DNA from: Deltaproteobacteria bacterium UBA7527
GTDB lineage: Bacteria > Desulfobacterota > Syntrophorhabdia > Syntrophorhabdales > Syntrophorhabdaceae
Assembly (NCBI GenBank): GCA_002478225.1
Contig: DLMV01000079.1
Coordinates: 1-10,186 of the forward strand
DNA length: 10,186 nucleotides
Direction of reading: 5' to 3'
This document shows, one piece after another, positions 1 through 6,887 of the stretch; the stretch's first letter is position 1, and the number at the start of each line of letters is the position of its first letter. The notes below the pieces were generated by a model. That model ran no database searches. It was not told the DNA's origin and saw nothing but the letters and a program-made list of their open reading frames with translations. The translations under genes were made by a program, and so were the position numbers.

Positions 1-733
1 CTGGCGGCTCCCCTGGATCCATGTTGCCTTTGAGAATACCGCCGCCGTTGCCTCCGGCATCGAGTCGGCGCTCAAGATCCTCACCGAGAAAAAGAAGATA
101 CCCCGGAAGGATATCCATGTCGTTGCCATCGCGGGGGACGGCGGGACCAGCGACATCGGCCTCCAGGCCCTCTCCGGCGCGCTGGAGCGGGGACACAAGT
201 TCACTTACATCTGCGTGGACAACGAGGCCTATATGAACACCGGCATCCAGCGTTCTTCATCCACACCCTATGGCGCAATGACCACCACCAGCCCTCCGGG
301 AAAACGGAGCATCGGGCAGGCAACACAGAAGAAGAACATGCCGAAGATCGCCGCTGCCCACAATATCCCCTACGTCGCCACAGCCTGTCCTTCCTATCCC
401 TTTGATCTCCTTGCAAAGGTCAAGAAGGCGCGCATGGTCAACGGACCTTCCTACCTCCACATCCTCTCTGTCTGTCCTACGGGCTGGAGGATACCCTCTG
501 ACCTTGCCATACGGTACGGAAGGCTGGCCGTTGAAACCGGCGTCTTCCCTCTCTATGAGGTGGAAAAAGGCAAATACAGACTCACATACAACCCGGAACC
601 GCTGCGTCATGTTGTGGACTATATGAACGGTCAGGGCAGGTTCAGACACCTTACTGTAAAAACAATTTCCCAGATCCAGGAAAAAGTAAAAAAAGACTGG
701 GAAAGAACGAAATATCTCTGCGGCGTAAAGTAA
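1..733 (+). CDS. porB: Pyruvate/2-oxoacid:ferredoxin oxidoreductase, beta subunit (5'-truncated by window edge)
   Basis: This is the thiamine-diphosphate-binding beta subunit of a multi-subunit 2-oxoacid:ferredoxin oxidoreductase, which converts pyruvate plus CoA to acetyl-CoA and CO2 and reduces ferredoxin in the cytoplasm. The frame is open from base 2 to TAA at 731-733, giving 243 visible codons; family members are roughly 300 residues, so the N-terminus with the first cluster cysteines is off the window. The TPP/Mg motif GDGGTSDIG (visible residues 45-53) is followed by DNEAYMNTG and IQRSSSTPYGA, a PorB signature, and by ILSVCPTGW, whose cysteine matches the distal cluster ligand in this family as I recall it. 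Other por subunits are probably upstream. A 35-bp gap separates it from the NuoE-like gene, so co-transcription is likely. Pyruvate is the best-supported substrate, but ketoisovalerate or another 2-oxoacid cannot be excluded. Confidence 0.9.
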   Translation, partial: WRLPWIHVAFENTAAVASGIESALKILTEKKKIPRKDIHVVAIAGDGGTSDIGLQALSGALERGHKFTYICVDNEAYMNTGIQRSSSTPYGAMTTTSPPGKRSIGQATQKKNMPKIAAAHNIPYVATACPSYPFDLLAKVKKARMVNGPSYLHILSVCPTGWRIPSDLAIRYGRLAVETGVFPLYEVEKGKYRLTYNPEPLRHVVDYMNGQGRFRHLTVKTISQIQEKVKKDWERTKYLCGVK

Positions 734-768
734 AAGAGATTTTTTTGAATTAACCAAAGGGGGATTGC

Positions 769-1236
769 ATGGAGGTTGATACCGCAGTAGTCAATACCAT
801 AATTGACAAGTACGGCAAAGACAAATCTTATCTGCTTGCCATGTTCCAGGATGTACAAAGGCAATACAGGTATCTGCCGAAAGACGCTATTCAGCATATC
901 TGCGACAAGCTTAACATTCCATTCAGCAAGGGCTATGAAGTTGCCACCTTCTATTCCTCCCTCTCGCTTAAGCCAAGGGGAAAGCACACGGTCCATGTGT
1001 GCCTTGGAACTGCGTGCCATTTGAGGGGTGGGCCGAATATCCTCAACACATTTGAAAGAGAACTGAACATCAAGAGGGGGGACACAACAGAGAACGGCCT
1101 CTTTACACTCGAGTCTGTGAACTGCCTCGGCGCCTGTGCGCTTGCCCCGCTTGTAAGGATCGACGAACAGGATTATGGGAAGACAACGCCGGGCAGCGTT
1201 AAGAAGATAATCAACGAATATGGAGAATCAACATGA
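769..1236 (+). CDS. NuoE/HydC-like thioredoxin-fold [2Fe-2S] subunit of an NAD(H)-linked oxidoreductase
   Basis: A 155-residue protein of the NuoE / NAD-reducing hydrogenase gamma family. It carries one [2Fe-2S] cluster and works beside the NuoF-type flavoprotein. An N-terminal helical part (about 1-70, with the conserved GYEVATFYSSLSL stretch) precedes a thioredoxin-like domain with ligands C78 and C83 (CX4C) and C119 and C123 (CX3C). Its length is normal for the family. The ATG at 769 has a strong upstream AAAGGGGG ribosome-binding site. Its TGA overlaps the ATG of the next gene by four bases (ATGA), implying translational coupling. Such subunits occur in complex I, HydABC hydrogenases, NAD-linked formate dehydrogenases and related bifurcating enzymes. 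The adjacency to porB and the HydB-type partner argue against complex I. The family call is secure; the specific complex is inferred. Confidence 0.92.
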   Translation: MEVDTAVVNTIIDKYGKDKSYLLAMFQDVQRQYRYLPKDAIQHICDKLNIPFSKGYEVATFYSSLSLKPRGKHTVHVCLGTACHLRGGPNILNTFERELNIKRGDTTENGLFTLESVNCLGACALAPLVRIDEQDYGKTTPGSVKKIINEYGEST

Positions 1237-3086
1237 TCGTATCGATCGAGCAACTCGACGGAATAGCAGCAGCATACAGACAAAAGACCGGAACTTATAG
1301 CAAGATCGTGAAGATCTGCTGCGGCACAGGCTGCATATCGTCAGGCGCGCTGAAGGTGTATGAAAAGCTCAATGAAGCTATCGCAGCGGAAAAACTGATC
1401 GACAGGGTACTTGTAAAGAAAACAGGTTGCCACGGATTATGCGAAAGGGGACCCATTATCGTTTTTGGTGAAGATGAGATCCTGTATCAGACCGTTGGGA
1501 AAAGAAACCTGGATGATGATGCGAAGCTTTTGCTAAAAACCATCCAGGATGGAACAGTCGCGGAAAACCTTCTCTACAAAGGAGAAGATAAGACAAAAAG
1601 ATACGTATCGCCCCGCGACATCCCTTTTTATTCAGGTCAGACAAGGATCGTTCTCGCTCAAAACGGCATCCTTGACCCTGAAGACATTGAAGAATACATT
1701 AGCGCTGGCGGTTACAGGGCCATACATAAAGCGCTTCAGATGGATCCTGCGGAGATCATTGAATGGATACAGAAATCAGGATTAAGAGGGAGGGGCGGCG
1801 GAGGTTTTCCGACGGGTACAAAATGGCGTTCCTGCAGGGATGCTGAGGGTGAACCGCGCTATGTCATAGCGAACGGAGACGAGGGCGACCCCGGGGCCTT
1901 TATGGACAGGTCCCTCATGGAAGGAAATCCCCATGCCGTCATTGAAGGAATGATCATAGGCGGCTACGCTATTGGCTCCGATCAGGGCTTCATCTATGTG
2001 AGGGACGAATATCCCCTTGCAGTTCAGAGGCTTTCGACAGCAATTAATAAGGCCAGGGAAAACGGCCTCCTGGGTACGAATATCTTTGGTTCCGGTTTTA
2101 GCTTTGATATCAAGATATTTCGCGGCGGCGGCGCTTTTGTGTGCGGCGAATCCACAGCGCTCATGTCATCCATTGAGGGCAAGACAGGCGAGCCACGCGC
2201 AAAGTATATCCATACCGTTGAGAAGGGACTCTGGGATAAACCTTCGAACCTGAACAATGTGGAGACGTGGGCCTGCGTCCCCCATATAATCAATAAAGGC
2301 TGGGAATGGTTTAGCTCGATCGGAACCCCTCAAAGCAAGGGGACGAAGGTCTTTTCGTTGGTCGGCAAGGTAAAGAATACGGGACTCGTCGAAGTTCCCA
2401 TGGGCATTACGCTCAATGAGATCATCTTTGAACTTGGAGGGGGTATCCAGGGAAACAGGAAATTCAAGGCTGTGCAGACCGGAGGCCCGTCCGGCGGCTG
2501 CATACCCGGAGAACACCTCGGCATGCCGGTCGATTTTGATTCACTGACCAAACTCGGCTCCATGATGGGTTCAGGCGGGATGATCGTCATGGACGAAAGG
2601 GATTGCATGGTCGATGTGGCGCGTTATTTCCTTAAATTCCTCGTTGACGAATCCTGCGGCAAGTGCACGCCCTGCAGGGAGGGGGTGAGGCGCATGTATG
2701 AGATCGTCGATAACATATGCGGCGGGAACGGAGAAGAGGGGGATGTGGAGCGGCTTGAGGAACTTGCAAAGGCTATCCAGCTTGGCTCGCTCTGCGCCCT
2801 TGGCCAGAGCGCCCCGAACCCTGTTCTTTCAACGATCAAATACTTCAGGGATGAGTACAATGTGCACATCCGGCAAAAGAAGTGCCCCGCCGGTGTCTGT
2901 AAGGCTCTTACGGCATTTATGATCGATCCCGGGAAATGCACCGGTTGCATGCGGTGCGCCTCCGAATGTCCGGTAATATGCATCAGCGGCGAGAAAAAGA
3001 AGGTCCATGCTATAGACCAATCGAAGTGCATAAAGTGCGGTACATGCTACGACGTATGTAAATTTGACGCAGTGAAGTACGAATAG
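1233..3086 (+). CDS. NuoF/HydB-like FMN- and NAD(H)-binding Fe-S flavoprotein with C-terminal 2[4Fe-4S] ferredoxin domain
   Basis: A 617-residue diaphorase subunit that should exchange electrons between NAD(H), FMN and Fe-S clusters. Domains in order are: a thioredoxin-like [2Fe-2S] domain (about 25-110; C29, C34, C66, C70); the NuoF core with GRGGGGFPTGTKW (186-198) and NGDEGDPGAF (214-223) for FMN and NADH; an SLBB region; the N3-type [4Fe-4S] site (C475, C478, C481, C521); and a two-cluster ferredoxin tail (C569, C572, C575, C579 and C599, C602, C605, C609). C458, H545, C551 and C556 resemble the zinc-site residues I recall for HydB-type bifurcating subunits. This N- and C-terminally extended build is HydB/HndC-like and not that of complex I NuoF, which has only the core. 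It starts on the ATGA overlap with the upstream gene and ends in TAG, 12 bases before the next ATG. No lesion is visible. Confidence 0.93.
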   Translation: MIVSIEQLDGIAAAYRQKTGTYSKIVKICCGTGCISSGALKVYEKLNEAIAAEKLIDRVLVKKTGCHGLCERGPIIVFGEDEILYQTVGKRNLDDDAKLLLKTIQDGTVAENLLYKGEDKTKRYVSPRDIPFYSGQTRIVLAQNGILDPEDIEEYISAGGYRAIHKALQMDPAEIIEWIQKSGLRGRGGGGFPTGTKWRSCRDAEGEPRYVIANGDEGDPGAFMDRSLMEGNPHAVIEGMIIGGYAIGSDQGFIYVRDEYPLAVQRLSTAINKARENGLLGTNIFGSGFSFDIKIFRGGGAFVCGESTALMSSIEGKTGEPRAKYIHTVEKGLWDKPSNLNNVETWACVPHIINKGWEWFSSIGTPQSKGTKVFSLVGKVKNTGLVEVPMGITLNEIIFELGGGIQGNRKFKAVQTGGPSGGCIPGEHLGMPVDFDSLTKLGSMMGSGGMIVMDERDCMVDVARYFLKFLVDESCGKCTPCREGVRRMYEIVDNICGGNGEEGDVERLEELAKAIQLGSLCALGQSAPNPVLSTIKYFRDEYNVHIRQKKCPAGVCKALTAFMIDPGKCTGCMRCASECPVICISGEKKKVHAIDQSKCIKCGTCYDVCKFDAVKYE

Positions 3087-3098
3087 GGAGAAACGACC

Positions 3099-3809
3099 AT
3101 GGTGGAGTTCGCGATAAACGGAAAGAAGGTCCTGGCAGAGAAGGGTGAGACTATCCTTGATGTTGCACGGCGCGAAGGATTCGACATACCTACTTTATGC
3201 TGGCATGATGCCCTTGGTTCTGATGGACGATGCAGGTTGTGTATGGTTGAAGTCCAGAGGGGAAGCAGGAAAAGGGTCGTCACCTCCTGTTTGTATCCTG
3301 TTGAAAACGGAATAGAGGTCTTCACGGAGTCTCCCGATGTTCTCCTTGTGAGAAAAACCGTTTTAGAGCTTCTGCTTGCCAGATGCCCCAATTCCGACGT
3401 CATCCAGTATCTTGCGAAAGAGTATGGCGTGAGCAAAGCCAGATATGCGCCGGACAACGATAAAGGGAAATGCATCCTTTGCAATCTATGCGTGAAGACC
3501 TGTGAATTAAATGTGGGAGCTACCGCCCTTGGCATGAGCGGGAAGGGTCCTTTGAAAAAGGTGACAACCCCCTACGGTGAACCATCCCACGACTGCATAG
3601 GGTGCGGGGCCTGCGTTGCCATATGTCCTACAGGACACATCTATATGGAGGACAGGAACGGTGTAAGGATGATCTGGAACAAAAGGTTTGACCTTGCGCG
3701 ATGCCCGAAATGCAACAGATACCATGCGCCCGTTGAACAATTAGAATTTATCGCCCGTAAGTCAGGCACCCCGTTGGAAGAGCTTCTTATCTGCCCGGAT
3801 TGCAAATAA
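3099..3809 (+). CDS. Small NuoG/HydA-like iron-sulfur protein: [2Fe-2S] + 2[4Fe-4S] + C-terminal CX2C pairs, no catalytic domain
   Basis: A 236-residue electron-transfer subunit resembling the N-terminal part of NuoG, HoxU or HydA. Residues 1-78 form a plant-type [2Fe-2S] ferredoxin fold with C34, C45, C48 and C64. Residues about 85-110 occupy the place of the NuoG His-Cys box, but only C96 is present and the usual HX3CX2C ligands are missing. A two-cluster ferredoxin domain follows (C125, C128, C131, C135; C166, C169, C172, C176). The tail adds two CX2C pairs (C202/C205 and C232/C235), possibly a zinc ribbon or another metal site. There is no H-cluster, molybdopterin or GltD-like domain, so it would act as a wire to a partner protein. 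It lies 12 bases after the NuoF-like gene, with a GGGAG ribosome-binding site. Its end appears to close the operon, though no clear terminator hairpin follows. Confidence 0.85.
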   Translation: MVEFAINGKKVLAEKGETILDVARREGFDIPTLCWHDALGSDGRCRLCMVEVQRGSRKRVVTSCLYPVENGIEVFTESPDVLLVRKTVLELLLARCPNSDVIQYLAKEYGVSKARYAPDNDKGKCILCNLCVKTCELNVGATALGMSGKGPLKKVTTPYGEPSHDCIGCGACVAICPTGHIYMEDRNGVRMIWNKRFDLARCPKCNRYHAPVEQLEFIARKSGTPLEELLICPDCK

Positions 3810-3969
3810 TTTTTAAAAGTGTGACGGGGAACATAGAAAAAAGCATTCATCTCCGGTATTTTAAAAATATATGTTGCAATGGCTTCATAAAAGTATAAAA
3901 TATAAGTGGTTAATATGACTCAAAAAGTCAGTTAGCTGATCCAATGTCTATCCTGAAAAGGTTAAAAGC
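3810..3969 (+). other. AT-rich intergenic region before the RodZ-like gene
   Basis: These 160 bases separate the redox operon from the RodZ-like gene and hold no convincing coding sequence. A TTGCAA at 3874-3879 lies upstream of AT-rich, -10-like sequence (TATAAA at 3894-3899, and TATAAG at 3901-3906), but no pair has an ideal 16-18 base spacing, so a promoter is likely here but not resolved. A short inverted repeat, TGACT-CAAAA-AGTCA, lies at 3916-3930 and has no T-run after it. No convincing rho-independent terminator for the upstream operon is visible. Confidence 0.4.
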
Positions 3970-4680
3970 ATGCCTTTTGATCTCGAAAAAATAGGAAGAT
4001 TCTTAAAGGCAAGAAGGGAAGAGAAGGGTTTTACCATTGCCCAGGTCTCCAGCGTTTTGTGTGTGCGGAAATCTTTAATTGAAGCTTTGGAGCAGGGAAA
4101 CTGGGCCATGCTTCCGCACCACGTTTATGTTAAGGGTTATATCAAAGAATATGCAAATTTTCTCAACGTATTCAAAGAGATCGCCGATGATCTTGTAGAG
4201 GAAGAAAAGACGATTGCGCCGGAGATCCCTATTCAGCAGACGGTGAACCCGCCTCGAAAGAAGATCCCTCGGAAGGCATTCGTATATTCGGTGATCATCA
4301 TTGTTCTGATTGGTTATCTGGTTGCGAGCCGCGTCCAGAGAGAGCAAGCATACACGCCTTCTGTTGAGGCAACAAGCCACGTATCCTCTTCGGGTACTGT
4401 CAGCAGGGGCCCCGGTGAGAATAAATCTTCCGCATCCAGCGCCACCGACAAGAAAATGCTTATGATCTCCTGCCAGGAACGGACATGGATCAGTGTTATT
4501 ATTGATGACTCAGAGAAAAAGGAGTTTATGCTTAACCCCCAGGACGTCATCATGCTCAGCGCCAAAGAGAGGTTTGATCTTCTCATCGGGAATGCAGGGG
4601 GGATAAAGATGTTCCTGAACGGTAAAGATGTGCAGTTCGCAGGGAAGAACGGCGAAGTAAAAAGAATTAAATTATCATAA
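3970..4680 (+). CDS. RodZ-like protein: N-terminal Xre-type HTH, one membrane segment, C-terminal DUF4115 domain
   Basis: A 236-residue predicted membrane protein. Residues about 6-65 form the helix-turn-helix domain typical of RodZ (LKARREEKGFTIAQVSS, then HVYVKGYIKEYANFL), which in characterised RodZ binds MreB and not DNA. A basic stretch (PRKKIPRK) precedes one transmembrane helix at about 103-119. A low-complexity Ser/Thr/Gly linker (130-160) leads to a periplasmic beta-rich DUF4115 domain (about 161-236) with the typical W173 and GNAGGIKMFLNG. In rod-shaped bacteria RodZ anchors the MreB cytoskeleton to the elongation machinery. ATG at 3970 has an AAAAGG ribosome-binding site about 9 bases upstream. 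It appears to stand alone and converges with yebC, with a 27-base gap. The family call is good; the role in cell shape is inferred from the family. Confidence 0.85.
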   Translation: MPFDLEKIGRFLKARREEKGFTIAQVSSVLCVRKSLIEALEQGNWAMLPHHVYVKGYIKEYANFLNVFKEIADDLVEEEKTIAPEIPIQQTVNPPRKKIPRKAFVYSVIIIVLIGYLVASRVQREQAYTPSVEATSHVSSSGTVSRGPGENKSSASSATDKKMLMISCQERTWISVIIDDSEKKEFMLNPQDVIMLSAKERFDLLIGNAGGIKMFLNGKDVQFAGKNGEVKRIKLS

Positions 4681-4707
4681 TATCGAAAAACTTCAGACCA
4701 GCTATAC

Positions 4708-5457
4708 TTACTGTGTCAGCCTTTCCATCTCCGAGGCCGGGATATCGAAATTAGCATACACTTTTTGGATGTCATCGGAATCTTCCAGCGCTTCCATCAG
4801 CTTAAGCATTGTCTCCGCGTTCTTGCCGTCCAGTTTCACCGATGTTTGAGGGATCATGCTGATCTCGGAAACAATATATTTAATGCCATGGTCGTCAAAG
4901 ATCTTTTTCACCGCTTCGAAGTTTGGCACATTGGTCATAACCTCGATCTCTGTACCGGTGTCTACAACGTCCTCGGCGCCTGCTTCAAGGGCCAATTCCA
5001 TGATCTTTTCCTCATCGACGCTCTTCTTTTCGAAGGATATATAGCCCTTTTTCTGAAAGATCCAGGATACACATCCTGCCTCGCCTAAGTTGCCATTCAA
5101 CCGCGTTAGGATATGGCGCACTTCTGCGGTCGTCCTTTTTTTGTTGTCCGTAAGGGCTTCTATGAGTATCGCAACGCCTCCGGGACCATATCCTTCATAG
5201 GTGTATTCTTCGTAGCTTTCACCTTCTATCGCCCCGATCCCTTTCTTGATCGCCCGCTCAATGTTGTCTTTCGGCATGTTTTCGGATTTTGCCTGAAGAA
5301 TGGCAACCCGCAGCCTTGGATTTGATTCAGGGTCGCCTCCGCCTATCCTCGCCGCGGTCGTTATCTCTTTGATGAGCTTTGTAAAGATCTTTCCCCTTTT
5401 CGCGTCAGCGGCGCCTTTTTTATGCTTGATCGAACTCCACTTGCTATGTCCTGACAT
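4708..5457 (-). CDS. yebC: YebC/PmpR family protein (TACO1 family)
   Basis: A 249-residue protein, full length for the YebC/PmpR/TACO1 family. The N-terminus (MSGHSKWSSIKHKKGAADAK, then RGKIFTKLIKEI) is nearly diagnostic, and NPRLRVAILQAKSENMPKDNIERAIKKG and YGPGGVAILIEALTDN (as separate stretches) are conserved family blocks. The family has been described both as DNA-binding transcriptional regulators and, more recently, as ribosome-associated factors helping translation through proline-rich or difficult stretches; the sequence alone does not decide which applies. The start has a GGGGG ribosome-binding run a few bases upstream (5458-5470 region). It lies 20 bases downstream of tRNA-Val on the same strand, with no terminator between, so it may be transcribed with it. 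In many bacteria yebC neighbours ruvCAB; that context is not seen here. Confidence 0.95.
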   Translation of the reverse strand: MSGHSKWSSIKHKKGAADAKRGKIFTKLIKEITTAARIGGGDPESNPRLRVAILQAKSENMPKDNIERAIKKGIGAIEGESYEEYTYEGYGPGGVAILIEALTDNKKRTTAEVRHILTRLNGNLGEAGCVSWIFQKKGYISFEKKSVDEEKIMELALEAGAEDVVDTGTEIEVMTNVPNFEAVKKIFDDHGIKYIVSEISMIPQTSVKLDGKNAETMLKLMEALEDSDDIQKVYANFDIPASEMERLTQ

Positions 5458-5477
5458 TGGGCCCCCAGATAATAAGA

Positions 5478-5554
5478 TGGTGGGCGATATTGGATTCGAA
5501 CCAACGACCTCTGGTATGTGAGACCAGCGCTCTAACCATCTGAGCTAATCGCCC
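5478..5554 (-). tRNA. tRNA-Val (anticodon CAC)
   Basis: Read on the minus strand, this folds into a complete cloverleaf of 77 nt including an encoded CCA tail (5478-5480). The acceptor stem GGGCGAT/ATCGCCC is fully paired, the D stem is GCTC/GAGC, the anticodon stem is CTGGT/ACCAG around the loop CTCACAT, and the T stem is GTTGG/CCAAT with a TTCGAAT loop. The anticodon CAC reads GUG valine codons. The discriminator base is A. It lies 20 bases upstream of yebC on the same strand. Confidence 0.97.
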
Positions 5555-5574
5555 ATGCGTGTTACTTTTAGTAT

Positions 5575-5593
5575 ATTATAGTTGAAAAGTCAA
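5575..5593 (-). promoter_or_regulatory. Probable promoter for tRNA-Val (and perhaps yebC)
   Basis: On the minus strand a perfect -10 hexamer TATAAT lies at 5580-5575, placing a start site around 5567, about 13 bases before the mature tRNA. A good -35 at the canonical distance is not obvious. A TTGACT at 5593-5588 is only 7 bases from TATAAT and 12 from an overlapping TATACT, both too close for normal sigma-70 spacing. The -10 element is visible; its use for the tRNA is inferred. Confidence 0.4.
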
Positions 5594-5652
5594 TATTAAG
5601 CCAGTACATGATTTATATTTCATTTTGAACGGGAATTGTTTAATATCTTCCC

Positions 5653-6579
5653 GTGAGCAGATATGTCTTCGGACCGGTTCCTTCGAGAAGATTAGGGTTC
5701 TCCCTTGGCGTGGACATTATACCGAGCAAATATTGCTGTTACGACTGCATATATTGCCAGATTGGGAAAACCACGAACCACGAGATCGAAAGGAGAAGTT
5801 TTTTTGACCCCTATACGATCATCAAGGAGGTCATAGAGAAGGTAAATACATCAGAACATATAGATTACATAACATTTTCCGGTTCAGGCGAACCCACATT
5901 AAACTCGGACCTGGGTTTAATGATCAATGAAATAAAAAGATCGATCAACATCCCTGTATCTGTGATAACGAGCGGCGCCCTGTTGTTTCAGGAAGATGTG
6001 CGTAAGGATCTCTTAGAGGCTGATGTGGTTCTACCGTCGCTGGATGCGGTCAGCGAGGATATATTTCGATACATTAACAGACCGCATTTGCTCATAGAGA
6101 TCCAGTCAATAATATCGGGTCTTAGGTTTTTAAGGCAAGACTATCAGAACCAGATATGGCTTGAGATCATGCTGGTGAAAGATATCAATGATACCGAGGA
6201 AGAATTAACAAAGATCAAAGAGACCATTGATTTAATACATGTCGATAAGGTCCAGTTGAACACGGTAACGAGACCTCCCAGTGAAGAGATAACGGGGAGG
6301 TTGACCATGGATGAGCTTGAAAAGGCAAAGGCGTTCCTTGGCGGTTCATGCGAGATAATCTCCACCTTCGAAAAGATGCCGGTGCAGCATGAGGAAAAAG
6401 AGTGGTCTAAAAATGTCCTGGATATATTGGAAAGAAGATCGTTAAGCCTTGACGATATTGTTAAGATCACCGGAGTATCCTTCTACAAGGCAAAAAACAG
6501 GCTAAAATTGATGGAAAACGAAGGACAGATAAAAAGCTATCATTTCCATGACACGATATATTATATGATAAATCGGTAA
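5653..6579 (+). CDS. Radical SAM protein (COG0731/TYW1-like group) with C-terminal winged-helix-like domain
   Basis: A 308-residue radical SAM enzyme. The N-terminal YVFGPVPSRRLGFSLGVD block is typical of this uncharacterised bacterial group. C28, C32 and C35 (CX3CX2C) bind the [4Fe-4S] cluster, and GSGEPTL (77-83) matches the SAM-binding GGE region. After the partial TIM barrel (to about 245), residues 254-308 look like a small winged helix (LSLDDIVKITGVSFYKAKNRLKLM as its core helices), suggesting substrate or nucleic acid recognition. The start must be GTG at 5653, because an in-frame stop (TAA 5641-5643) lies just upstream; only a weak, distant GGGA precedes it. The reaction is unknown. 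It converges with the MoaD-like gene, 41 bases apart. COG0731 includes TYW1 of wyosine synthesis, but this short bacterial form should not be assumed to do that. Confidence 0.87.
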   Translation: MSRYVFGPVPSRRLGFSLGVDIIPSKYCCYDCIYCQIGKTTNHEIERRSFFDPYTIIKEVIEKVNTSEHIDYITFSGSGEPTLNSDLGLMINEIKRSINIPVSVITSGALLFQEDVRKDLLEADVVLPSLDAVSEDIFRYINRPHLLIEIQSIISGLRFLRQDYQNQIWLEIMLVKDINDTEEELTKIKETIDLIHVDKVQLNTVTRPPSEEITGRLTMDELEKAKAFLGGSCEIISTFEKMPVQHEEKEWSKNVLDILERRSLSLDDIVKITGVSFYKAKNRLKLMENEGQIKSYHFHDTIYYMINR

Positions 6580-6620
6580 GATGCTGAGCAAGTATCATTT
6601 CAATGAAGGGACTGACCGCT

Positions 6621-6887
6621 TTACCCGCCTGCCATGATGATCAATGATAGCTGTATCAGGTCGCCTTCGCGCATCTGCGTGTTCAGCCCGTTCCTGAGAA
6701 GACCGTAGGGCTCGTCGTTCAGGCGGATCCCGTAAATATCCTGGTCAGGCCTCATGTTGCCTGTCTCCGGATCTATCAGCTGCGGTGCGATCGCCGCAAG
6801 CACATCCTGCAGAGTGGAACCAGGCTCGACCTCAATTATAGAAGGTATCTCTGGCAACTGAACATTGGTAAGGATTTCGATGTACAA
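6621..6887 (-). CDS. MoaD/ThiS-like ubiquitin-fold sulfur-carrier-type protein ending in Gly-Gly
   Basis: An 88-residue protein with features of the beta-grasp sulfur carriers: an N-terminal beta strand pair, STLQDVLAAI helix (about 24-33), IYGIRLNDEP strand, then MREGDLIQLSLIIMAGG with the obligatory C-terminal diglycine. In MoaD and ThiS this tail is adenylated and thiocarboxylated by an E1-like enzyme to donate sulfur to molybdopterin or thiamine synthesis. No E1-like partner or cofactor-synthesis gene is nearby. The only workable start is TTG at 6887, since the frame has no ATG or GTG before the stop at 6918-6920 and the next start-like codons would remove the first strand. It lies 42 bases downstream of tetR on the same strand, likely one transcript. 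It could serve tungsten/molybdenum cofactor synthesis or another sulfur transfer; the target is unknown. Confidence 0.75.
   Translation of the reverse strand: MYIEILTNVQLPEIPSIIEVEPGSTLQDVLAAIAPQLIDPETGNMRPDQDIYGIRLNDEPYGLLRNGLNTQMREGDLIQLSLIIMAGG

Noticed and set aside
740..746. Run of seven T after porB as a terminator
   Set aside because: No stable hairpin precedes it, and the next gene follows closely with a strong ribosome-binding site.
257..757. Long open frame on the minus strand opposite porB (166 codons)
   Set aside because: It is antisense to a clear PorB sequence, has no recognisable motif, and arises from the codon bias of the real gene.
769..3809. Interpretation of the three genes as part of complex I (nuoEFG) or as a HydABC hydrogenase
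   Set aside because: The NuoF subunit has HydB-type extensions not found in complex I, and the third subunit lacks both the NuoG catalytic-like domain and the H-cluster domain of HydA.
3916..3930. TGACT/AGTCA hairpin as a terminator of the redox operon
   Set aside because: The stem is only five A/T-rich pairs with no T-run after it, and it lies more than 100 bases past the stop, closer to the RodZ-like start.
5570..5593. TTGACT with TATAAT or TATACT as a full sigma-70 promoter for the tRNA
   Set aside because: Spacings of 7 and 12 bases are too short; only the -10 element is kept, at low confidence.
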